Below, piece after piece: positions 57,464 to 64,000 of a DNA stretch of 64,000 bases. A model generated the notes under the pieces. That model saw nothing but the letters and a program-made list of their open reading frames with translations. It was not told where the DNA came from and did not search any database. Made by a program: the position numbers and the translations under genes. Every line of letters starts with the position of its first letter. The first letter of the stretch is position 1. This DNA is from Rhizobium sp. 11515TR (GTDB taxonomy: Bacteria; Pseudomonadota; Alphaproteobacteria; Rhizobiales; Rhizobiaceae): positions 591,001 to 655,000 of the forward strand of contig NZ_CP022998.1 in the NCBI RefSeq assembly GCF_002277895.1, read 5' to 3'.

Positions 57464-59632
57464 ATGAGCCGCATTGAAAAACACGGGCTTCAGATCGAAC
57501 AGGTCCTCTACGATTTCCTCGTCAGGGAGGCGCTACAGGGTTCGGGCGTGGACGCCGAGACGTTCTTTGCTGGTTTTTCCAAGATCGTGCACGATCTCGC
57601 GCCGAGGAACCGTGAGCTGCTCGCCAAGCGCGACCGCATACAGGCAGCGCTTGACAATTGGTACCGCAAGAACGGCGCGCCCGTCGATCTCGCCGCCTAT
57701 GAAGCCTTCTTGCGCGAGATCGGCTATATCGTGCCCGAAGGGCCAGCCTTCACGATCTCGACTGCCAATGTCGATCCGGAAATTTCAGAGATTGCCGGCC
57801 CGCAGCTCGTCGTTCCCGTCATGAATGCCCGCTATGCCCTGAACGCGGCCAATGCCCGCTGGGGATCGCTCTACGATGCCCTCTACGGCACCGATGCCAT
57901 TCCGGAGACCGATGGCGCCGAAAAGGGTAAGGGCTATAATCCCAAGCGCGGCGAGAAGGTCATCGCCTGGGTTCGTGATTTTCTTGATTCCACCGTGCCA
58001 CTTGATGGCGCAAGCTGGAAGGATATCACCGGCTTTGCCGTAAAGGATGGCGCCTTGGCGGTTACGATTGATGGCGGCGTTGTAAAGCTCGCCGATGGCA
58101 GCCATTTCGCCGGCTATCTCGGTGATGCCGCTACTCCGACTCATATCCTGCTGAAGCAGAACGGCATCCATATCGAAATCGTCATCGACACGAGCACCGC
58201 CATCGGCAAGACCGACCTGGCCGGCATTTCCGATGTCCGCCTGGAATCGGCGATCACGACCATCATGGACTGCGAGGATTCGATCGCGGCCGTCGACGCC
58301 GAGGACAAGGCGGAGGTCTACCGCAACTGGCTCGGCCTGATGAAGGGCGATCTGACGGAAGAAGTCGCCAAGGGCGGCAAGACCTTTACCCGCCAGCTCA
58401 ATCCTGATGTCACCTATACGGCGCCGGACGGCAGTACATTCGATCTGCATTGCCGCTCGCTGATGTTGGTGCGCAATGTTGGCCACCTGATGACCAATCC
58501 TGCCATTCTCGACCGTGATGGCAACGAGGTGCCGGAAGGCATCATGGATGCCGCCATCACCGGCCTGATCGCGCTCTATGACATCGGCCCCAATGGCCGC
58601 CGCAAGAATTCCCGCACCGGCTCCATGTATGTCGTCAAACCGAAGATGCACGGCCCCGAAGAAGTCGCCTTCGCGGTCGATATCTTCTCGCGCGTCGAGG
58701 ACCTGCTCGGGATGCCGCGCAATACCATCAAGATGGGCATCATGGACGAGGAGCGCCGCACGACGGTCAACCTCAAGGAAGCCATCCGCGCCGCCCGCGA
58801 GCGCGTCGTCTTCATCAATACCGGCTTCCTCGATCGCACCGGCGATGAAATCCATACCTCGATGGAAGCAGGCCCGATGATCCGCAAGGGCGACATGAAG
58901 CAGGCGGCCTGGATCGGGGCCTATGAGAACTGGAACGTCGATATCGGCCTGGAATGCGGCCTGTCGGGCCATGCCCAGATCGGCAAGGGCATGTGGGCCA
59001 TGCCGGACCTGATGGCGGCCATGCTCGAGCAGAAGATCGCCCATCCCAAGGCTGGCGCCAACACCGCTTGGGTGCCTTCCCCGACGGCAGCGACGCTGCA
59101 CGCCACGCATTATCATCGCGTCAACGTCGCCGACGTGCAGAAGAGCCTGAAAAGCCGCGCCCGCGCAAAGCTTTCCGACATTCTCTCCGTACCGGTCGCC
59201 TCGCGGCCCAACTGGACGCCGGAGGAAATCCAGCGGGAGATCGACAACAACAGCCAAGGCATTCTCGGCTATGTCGTGCGCTGGGTTGACCAGGGCGTCG
59301 GCTGCTCCAAGGTTCCGGACATCAACAATGTCGGCCTCATGGAAGACCGCGCCACCTTGCGCATCTCGGCGCAGCACATGGCCAACTGGCTGCACCACAA
59401 GGTCATCACCGAAGCGCAGATTCTGGAAACGATGAAGCGTATGGCCGCCGTCGTCGATCAGCAGAATGCCGGTGATCCCAACTACACCGCCATGTCAGGC
59501 AATTTCGACGGTTCGGTTGCTTTCCAGGCCGCGCTCGATCTCGTCCTCAAAGGGCGCGAGCAGCCGAACGGCTATACCGAACCGGTCCTGCATCGCCGCC
59601 GCATCGAGCTGAAGGCAAAGCAGGCGGGATAA
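57464..59632 (+). CDS. glcB: Malate synthase G
   Basis: 722 residues, the G isoform length. Condenses glyoxylate with acetyl-CoA to malate. [30 protein letters not shown] is the family insert; [25 protein letters not shown] near the C-terminus holds the catalytic Asp region; [23 protein letters not shown] and [11 protein letters not shown] are conserved. No isocitrate lyase gene is in the window. The 118-bp leader contains TTGACAGAAG but no clear -10. Confidence 0.96.
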   Translation: MSRIEKHGLQIEQVLYDFLVREALQGSGVDAETFFAGFSKIVHDLAPRNRELLAKRDRIQAALDNWYRKNGAPVDLAAYEAFLREIGYIVPEGPAFTISTANVDPEISEIAGPQLVVPVMNARYALNAANARWGSLYDALYGTDAIPETDGAEKGKGYNPKRGEKVIAWVRDFLDSTVPLDGASWKDITGFAVKDGALAVTIDGGVVKLADGSHFAGYLGDAATPTHILLKQNGIHIEIVIDTSTAIGKTDLAGISDVRLESAITTIMDCEDSIAAVDAEDKAEVYRNWLGLMKGDLTEEVAKGGKTFTRQLNPDVTYTAPDGSTFDLHCRSLMLVRNVGHLMTNPAILDRDGNEVPEGIMDAAITGLIALYDIGPNGRRKNSRTGSMYVVKPKMHGPEEVAFAVDIFSRVEDLLGMPRNTIKMGIMDEERRTTVNLKEAIRAARERVVFINTGFLDRTGDEIHTSMEAGPMIRKGDMKQAAWIGAYENWNVDIGLECGLSGHAQIGKGMWAMPDLMAAMLEQKIAHPKAGANTAWVPSPTAATLHATHYHRVNVADVQKSLKSRARAKLSDILSVPVASRPNWTPEEIQREIDNNSQGILGYVVRWVDQGVGCSKVPDINNVGLMEDRATLRISAQHMANWLHHKVITEAQILETMKRMAAVVDQQNAGDPNYTAMSGNFDGSVAFQAALDLVLKGREQPNGYTEPVLHRRRIELKAKQAG

Positions 59633-59658
59633 GCTCCGTCCGCCGTCGGAGGCCATCT

Positions 59659-59807
59659 CAATCCTTCGAGGTCTTGTCGTCTGCGCTGAGGCTTTGACGG
59701 CAAGGCACCTCAGGAGAAGGTGGAGAGATTGTTGCGGCCAGCGAAAAAAGGTTAGCCCTTATCTTGAGGCGCGCAGCAAAAGGCGAAGCCTCGAAGGACG
59801 AGGGCGG
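59659..59807. repeat. Intergenic repeat pair C (two inverted copies)
   Basis: A forward unit at about 59755-59807 (CTTGAGGCGCGC to GCGAAGCCTCGAAGGACGAGG) and an inverted unit at about 59659-59723 (ATCCTTCGAGG to CACCTCAGGAGAAGG). Same family and arrangement as at 18733 and 24188, here at the 3' end of glcB. Confidence 0.7.
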
Positions 59808-59843
59808 GTCTGATGGTTGGGATCGATCCCAAATCCCTCAAGC

Positions 59844-59879
59844 AAAAAGGCCGCCGGATCGGTATCCGGCGGCCTTTTT
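59844..59879. terminator. Bidirectional terminator between glcB and the L,D-transpeptidase gene
   Basis: A perfect 16-bp stem (59844-59859 with 59864-59879) with a 4-nt loop; A-run on one side and T-run on the other, usable in both directions. Confidence 0.9.
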
Positions 59880-59898
59880 CAATCCGAATGTCCGGTGA

Positions 59899-60573
59899 TT
59901 ACTGGATCACGATGACCTTGGTGCTGCGGCCCGGAAGAACGCGGCTGTAAAGATCGATCACGTCCTGATTGATCAGGCGGATGCAACCCGAGGAGGCAGC
60001 GGTGCCGATCGAGGCCCATTCCGGCGTGCCGTGCAAGCGGAACAGCGTGTCCTGGCCCTTTTCGTTGTAGAGATACATGGCGCGTGCGCCGAGCGGGTTG
60101 GAAAGGCCCGGGTTCATGCCGCCATCAACATATTTGGCGATTTCCGGACGGCGGACAGCCATTTCCTTCGGCGGATGCCAATTCGGCCATTCCTGCTTCC
60201 AGGCTACGTATGCGGTGCCGGACCAGGAAAAGCCCTGCTTGCCGACGCCGATGCCGTAGCGCATCGCTTCGCCATTGCCGAGGATGTAGTAGAGATGACG
60301 CTCGCGCGTATTGACGATGATCGTGCCTTCAGCTTCATCCGTCTTGTATTCGACGATCTGACGGCGGAACTGCGGCTTCACCTTCTGGATCGGGATCGCC
60401 GGCAGCTGAAAGCCATTGTCGGTCGTCACGCCGTAGTCGCCATCGAACGTCTTGATGGTTTCGGTGGCCGAATTTGCGGTAGCGGCCGGCGCTGCTGCGG
60501 CGGTGGTGGCATAGCCAGCCGATGCGAGCATTGCGACAAGGCCGAGTGCGGTCATAGCATTACGGATGCGCAT
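59899..60573 (-). CDS. L,D-transpeptidase (YkuD domain)
   Basis: 224 residues from ATG 60573; an earlier ATG at 60621 adds 16 atypical residues. Signal peptide 1-~27 (MTALGLVAMLASAGYATTAAAA). YkuD domain from about 85: IVNTRERHLYYILGNGEAMRYGIGVGKQGFSWSG, then HGTPEWASIG and SSGCIRLINQDVIDLYSRV with the catalytic Cys. These periplasmic enzymes make 3-3 peptidoglycan links or attach lipoproteins; polar-growing rhizobia use many of them. Monocistronic. Confidence 0.92.
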   Translation of the reverse strand: MRIRNAMTALGLVAMLASAGYATTAAAAPAATANSATETIKTFDGDYGVTTDNGFQLPAIPIQKVKPQFRRQIVEYKTDEAEGTIIVNTRERHLYYILGNGEAMRYGIGVGKQGFSWSGTAYVAWKQEWPNWHPPKEMAVRRPEIAKYVDGGMNPGLSNPLGARAMYLYNEKGQDTLFRLHGTPEWASIGTAASSGCIRLINQDVIDLYSRVLPGRSTKVIVIQ

Positions 60574-60754
60574 GGAAGTCTCTTGAATTTTCGTGGCGGG
60601 AAACGGATGGCTGTAAACCATCTTTGTCTAAAGTTTATTTTCCATTAAACTTGGCTTTGCAAGCTGCTCTGGCCCTACAAAAATAGCGCCGGCGCGCAAA
60701 TTAGAAGGACATGGTTTTTTTGCAACAACGCCAGGCCTGTCCCCGAGACAATTC

Positions 60755-61342
60755 ATGACGATTTTGAACGTTTACAATAACAATCCGTTAATAGACGGCC
60801 GGCAGTCGGAGCGGGCCATGCTTGTACGCAAAGGCGTGCAACTATTACTGCACGACATGCGTCACGCCGTGCTACCCGAGCTGCCGCTCGCCAGTGGTCG
60901 TCGCGCCGATCTCATCAGCCTTTCGGAGAAGGGCGAGATCTGGATCATCGAGATCAAGACCTCGATCGAGGATTTCCGCGTCGACCGCAAATGGCCCGAA
61001 TACCGGCAGCATTGCGACCGGATGTTCTTCGCGACGCACAAGGACGTGCCGCTGGACATCTTCCCGGAGGATTGCGGGCTGTTTCTGTCTGATGGCTACG
61101 GCGCCCACATGCTGCGCGAGGCGCCGGAGCATCGCCTGCCGCCGGCGACGCGCAAGTCCGTGACGCTCAATTTCTCACGTGCCGCCGCCCAGCGCCTAAT
61201 GCTGGCCGAGTGGGCAACGGGTAAAGATTTTGCCTTCTCCCCTCGGGGGTCCGAAGGACGAGTCGAGACCGGTGGCTCGACCCCGGTTGGTGCCCGCCCT
61301 TCGATAGCTCAGGACGCCGATGAGGGGGGCGAGGAGCTTTAG
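60755..61342 (+). CDS. mmcB: MmcB-type DNA repair protein (PD-(D/E)XK nuclease fold)
   Basis: 195 residues. MmcB (first named in Caulobacter as a mitomycin C resistance protein of the SOS/LexA set) has a predicted restriction-endonuclease-like core: GRRADLISLSEKGEIWIIEIKTS gives Asp52, Glu66 and Lys68. VRKGVQLLLHDM, RKWPEYRQHCDRMFFAT and PEDCGLFLSDGYGAHMLR are typical. From about residue 160 the sequence becomes low-complexity (FSPRGSEGRVETGGST) because an intergenic-type repeat runs into the gene and supplies the stop. No LexA box was confidently seen in the leader. Confidence 0.88.
   Translation: MTILNVYNNNPLIDGRQSERAMLVRKGVQLLLHDMRHAVLPELPLASGRRADLISLSEKGEIWIIEIKTSIEDFRVDRKWPEYRQHCDRMFFATHKDVPLDIFPEDCGLFLSDGYGAHMLREAPEHRLPPATRKSVTLNFSRAAAQRLMLAEWATGKDFAFSPRGSEGRVETGGSTPVGARPSIAQDADEGGEEL
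61232..61327. repeat. Repeat D: degenerate inverted repeat unit inside the mmcB 3' end
   Basis: 61232-61262 (CCTTCTCCCCTCGGGGG, TCCGAAGGACGAG) and 61293-61327 (CGCCCTTCGATAGCTCAGGA to GATGAGGGG, inverse orientation) match the units at 18733, 24188 and 59659 in a shorter, more degenerate form. Unlike those, it is read as protein. Confidence 0.55.
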
Positions 61343-61402
61343 CTTCGAGTGTTTTTTGCAACACGCGCTTACAGCGTCCTTCTCCAGAGGCAAAAGTATG
61401 CT

Positions 61403-61990
61403 CTATTTCGGCGCCCGCTTGGCAAGGATGCGCTGCAGCGTCCGGCGATGCATGTTGAGGCGCCGGGCCGTCTCGGAAACATTGCGCTCGCACATTTCAT
61501 AGACACGCTGGATATGTTCCCAACGCACGCGGTCCGCAGACATCGGGTTTTCGGGCACTTCGGCCTTCTCGCCGGGGCGCTGCGTCAGCGCGGCATAGAC
61601 GTCGTCGGCATCGGCGGGTTTGGCGAGATAGTCGAGCGCGCCGAGCTTGACGGCGGTGACCGCCGTCGCGATGTTGCCATAGCCCGTCAGCACCACGATA
61701 TGCGTGTCGTCGCGCCGCTGACGGATGGCTTCGATCACATCGAGCCCGTTGCCGTCGCCGAGGCGAAGGTCGACCACGGCATATTTCGGCGGGGTCGCCT
61801 TGGATTTGGCAACGCCTTCCGCCACCGATTCCGCCGTCTCGACTACAAAGCCGCGTGCCTCCATTGCCCTCGCCAGTCGGCGCAGAAAGGGACCATCGTC
61901 ATCGACGATCAGCAATGTAGCATCCGGGCCGATATGGGCCTCAGCATCCTTGGCCCCGGTCTGTGAGGTAAAGCTTTCCTTATCCGTCAT
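61403..61990 (-). CDS. actR: Redox response regulator ActR (RegA/PrrA family)
   Basis: 195 residues from ATG 61990; an ATG at 62014 is in frame but has too short a spacing to its ribosome site. Receiver domain with LLIVDDDGPFLRRLARAM, phospho-Asp74 in YAVVDLRLGDGNG and Lys in LDYLAKPADADDV; the C-terminal Fis-type helix-turn-helix is RVYEMCERNVSETARRLNMHRRTLQRILAKRAPK. ActR regulates CO2 fixation, nitrogen and acid-tolerance genes under redox control in rhizobia. ActS lies 75 bp upstream on the same strand. Confidence 0.95.
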   Translation of the reverse strand: MTDKESFTSQTGAKDAEAHIGPDATLLIVDDDGPFLRRLARAMEARGFVVETAESVAEGVAKSKATPPKYAVVDLRLGDGNGLDVIEAIRQRRDDTHIVVLTGYGNIATAVTAVKLGALDYLAKPADADDVYAALTQRPGEKAEVPENPMSADRVRWEHIQRVYEMCERNVSETARRLNMHRRTLQRILAKRAPK

Positions 61991-62065
61991 TTTATCTTCT
62001 ATCCCGGCGACCATCCGCCTGCATATTCAACCGATTTTGACGAAGGCAGTTTTAAGCCGCGAAAA

Positions 62066-63403
62066 TCATTTTGTCGAATTACTGTCGATTAACACGCGCG
62101 GCCATTCGACGCGGACGCGCGCCCCCGGCGTCTCCGGATCGCGATTGCCGAAGGAAAGGGTGGCACCTGAGCGCTCGAGCAGCGTCTTAGCGATAAAGAG
62201 CCCAAGCCCGAGGCCGCCTGCCGTGTCGTCCCGCTGGCGTGAGGTGACATAGGGTTCGCCGATCCGTGCCAGTATTTCAGGCGAGTAACCGCCGCCATCG
62301 TCCTCGATGATAATAGTCAGAGTTTCGGCGGTGTATTCCACCGTCACCGTCACAGTCTTGCGGGCATAATCGACCGCATTTTCGATGAGGTTGCCGAGGC
62401 CATACATGATGCCGGCATTGCGTGACAGAACAGGTTCGCCCGCCCGCGGGCTCTTCTCGATGAATTCCAGGTTGATCCCGAACTCGCGATGCGGCGCGAT
62501 CACCTCCTCCATCATTGAGGAAAGCGTCAGCCGCCGCATATGCGCCTCGTCTTCCGAGGAGAGCGTCGTCAGCCGCCTGAGAATATCGCGGCAGCGCTCG
62601 CTTTGGCTGCGCAGCAGCGCCACATCTTCCCGGAAGCGATCGTCCTCGCGCAGTTCCCGCTCCATCTCCTTGGCGACGACGCTGATCGTCGCGAGCGGCG
62701 TGCCGAGCTCATGCGCCGCCGCCGCCGCCAGCCCGTCGAGCTGCGACAGGTGCTTTTCCCGCTGCAGCACCAGCTCCGTCGCCGAAAGGGCATCCGCAAG
62801 CTGCGAGGCTTCCATGGAGACGCGATACGCATAAAAGGCTGCAAAGGCCATGGTGGAGGCGATAGAGCACCACACGCCCAGCTGCATGACGCTATGCACG
62901 CTGACCGAAACGCCCTCATACCAGGGCAGGGGGAAGGGAGAGAATGCCAGACCCGTAATGCAAATCATCGCAAGTACGATGAGCGGCATGCTGTAGCGGA
63001 TCGGCTGCGATGCGAAGGAGATGATGACGGGCACGCAGACGAGCGCCGAGAAGGGATTGGCAAGCCCGCCGGTGATCAGCAACAACCCGCAGAGCTGCAG
63101 GAGATCGAGGCTGAGCAGCGCGAAGGCTGCCGGCGGCTCCAGCCGGTGCGTCGGCGGATAGCGCAGGGTGAGGAAGAAGTTGATCCAGGCAAGGCAGGCG
63201 ATCAGCACGCAGCAGGGCAGGAGCGGCATGGGAAATTTCAGCCAGAAGGCGACTATCATCACAGTCACCGTTTGACCGCCGACCGCAAGCCAGCGCAGGC
63301 GCACCAGCGTCTGCAGCCTTAGCCGCCGGCTGGTATGGTGGCCCTCCTGCGCCTTCATTTCGGCTTCGGAGAGCTTTTCCAGTCCCCGGAAGAAGCGTGC
63401 CAT
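62066..63403 (-). CDS. actS: Redox sensor histidine kinase ActS (RegB/PrrB family)
   Basis: 445 residues. About six membrane segments between residues 35 and 195. The quinone-binding signature GGLANPF is at 112-118. H-box AAAAHELGTPLATISVVAKEM with His231, followed by the redox cysteine Cys271 in RSQSERCRDILRRL, as in RegB. ATPase blocks GNLIENAVDYA, IEDDGGGYSPEI, GGLGLGLFIAKTLLERSG. It reports the redox state of the respiratory chain to ActR. It follows hrpB by 2 bp on the same strand. Confidence 0.96.
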   Translation of the reverse strand: MARFFRGLEKLSEAEMKAQEGHHTSRRLRLQTLVRLRWLAVGGQTVTVMIVAFWLKFPMPLLPCCVLIACLAWINFFLTLRYPPTHRLEPPAAFALLSLDLLQLCGLLLITGGLANPFSALVCVPVIISFASQPIRYSMPLIVLAMICITGLAFSPFPLPWYEGVSVSVHSVMQLGVWCSIASTMAFAAFYAYRVSMEASQLADALSATELVLQREKHLSQLDGLAAAAAHELGTPLATISVVAKEMERELREDDRFREDVALLRSQSERCRDILRRLTTLSSEDEAHMRRLTLSSMMEEVIAPHREFGINLEFIEKSPRAGEPVLSRNAGIMYGLGNLIENAVDYARKTVTVTVEYTAETLTIIIEDDGGGYSPEILARIGEPYVTSRQRDDTAGGLGLGLFIAKTLLERSGATLSFGNRDPETPGARVRVEWPRVLIDSNSTK

Positions 63404-63405
63404 CG

Positions 63406-64000
63406 TCAGGTCCCCCTTGGCTTGGCGCGTGTCGTCGGCAAGGCCTGGGCCGGATCTTCCGGCCAGGGGTGCCTCGGGTAGCGGCCGCGCATATCGGCGC
63501 GTACATCCTTCCAGGATCCGGCCCAGAAGCCCGGCAGGTCGCGCGTCGTCTGGATCGGGCGATGTGCCGGTGATGTCAATTCCAGCACCAGCGGCAATCT
63601 ACCGCCGCCGATGGCCGGATGCTGTTTCAGTCCGAAGAGCTCCTGTACGCGAATGGTCAAGAGTGGTTCCTCGCCATCATATTGAATGGGATGGCGCTGG
63701 CCGGTGGGCGCCTCGAAATGTGTCGGTGCCATCCTGGCGAGATCGCGCTGCAGCTCGTGCGACACCAGCGACATAAGCCCATTGGAAAGGCCGCCGGCGG
63801 AGATATCGGAGAGGCCGCGCGTGTCAGGCTGAAACGGCATGAACCATTCGTCAAGCCGAGCAAGCAGCGCCTCCTCGCTCATATCGGGCCAGGGTTCGCC
63901 GATCGTCCTGTATAAGAAGCCGATCCTGTCCCGCAGTTGCGTGGCTTCCTTGGAGAACGGCAGGACACCGATCCCGAGTTCGCGTATGCCCTCGGCGAGC
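63406..64000 (-). CDS. hrpB: ATP-dependent helicase HrpB, C-terminal fragment (cut by window edge)
   Basis: 198 codons including the stop; the 5' part is beyond 64000. The open frame is continuous to the edge: LAEGIRELGIGVLP, FSKEATQLRDRIGFLYRTIG, EPWPDMSEEALLARLDEW. The end (LTSPAHRPIQTTRDLPGFW, AGSWKDVRADMRGRYPRHPW, PEDPAQALPTTRAKPR) is the HrpB C-terminal domain signature. HrpB is a DEAH-box RNA/DNA helicase of unclear role in most bacteria. The motor domains are not in the window. Confidence 0.9.
   Translation of the reverse strand, partial: LAEGIRELGIGVLPFSKEATQLRDRIGFLYRTIGEPWPDMSEEALLARLDEWFMPFQPDTRGLSDISAGGLSNGLMSLVSHELQRDLARMAPTHFEAPTGQRHPIQYDGEEPLLTIRVQELFGLKQHPAIGGGRLPLVLELTSPAHRPIQTTRDLPGFWAGSWKDVRADMRGRYPRHPWPEDPAQALPTTRAKPRGT

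Noticed and set aside
60622..60754. LexA/SOS box upstream of mmcB
   Set aside because: No GTTC-N7-GTTC match, the alphaproteobacterial LexA site, was found in the 133-bp leader.

Overview
The window is chromosomal DNA of an alphaproteobacterium in the order Rhizobiales, most probably a Rhizobium or close Rhizobiaceae relative. This rests on gene content and order: ChvI/ChvG beside pckA and an HprK/EIIA-Man/HPr cluster, ActS/ActR, PhaZ, short HprK, DUF2852, DUF1402 and DUF2628 proteins, DivL, and GANTC-rich promoters. The species cannot be fixed from the sequence alone. Nearly all of it is ordinary core genome with high coding density. I see no prophage, insertion sequence with transposase, tRNA, rRNA or CRISPR array.

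Layout. 1-457: start of hemE (minus strand, cut by the window edge) and a gene-free stretch with two perfect and several near-perfect DnaA boxes, followed by a DUF299 kinase-phosphatase gene. This is the hemE/RP001-type arrangement of the Caulobacter origin, so it is a strong oriC candidate. 458-4109: a tight plus-strand run (ppsR-type regulator, maf, aroE, coaE, dnaQ). 4192-5288: secB and fxsA on the minus strand. 5435-10889: Tim44-like protein, mltA, smr, xre, then gyrB behind a palindromic, GANTC-rich leader. 10954-18691: mixed metabolic genes (nitroreductase, DUF2218, glutathionyl-hydroquinone-reductase-like GST, group II decarboxylase, FAH-family hydrolase, PHB depolymerase, DUF2852, YgjP-type metalloprotease). 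19024-24165: trpF-trpB-trpA, accD, folC.

24410-36454 (minus strand) reads divL > tsaE-amgK fusion > murU > addB > addA > trxA, joining cell-cycle control, tRNA t6A synthesis, cell-wall recycling and double-strand break repair in one closely packed run. 36659-42179 (minus strand) holds chvI > chvG > hprK > EIIA-Man > HPr > ahcY: an acid/envelope-sensing two-component system coupled to a PTS that has no sugar permease. pckA diverges from chvI. 44259-50258 has arfB and alkB, then the minus-strand operon hisB > DUF2628 > hisH > hisA > hisF > hisE > coaA. 50472-64000 has hslVU, a DUF1402 secreted protein, a cytochrome P450, a 257-bp MITE-like nested palindrome, an orphan HyuA, malate synthase G, an L,D-transpeptidase, mmcB, actR/actS and the 3' end of hrpB.

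The gene set links central carbon flow (PckA, malate synthase G, PHB depolymerase, predicted PPDK regulator, HPr pathway) with replication and cell-cycle functions (origin, gyrB, dnaQ, divL, addAB). The less usual items are the origin, the histidine-less DivL, the TsaE-AmgK fusion beside MurU, AccD without its zinc-ribbon cysteines, a family of inverted-pair intergenic repeats (one forming the C-terminal tail of MmcB), and the MITE-like element. I found no clearly new multi-gene system; the strongest leads are in the findings.
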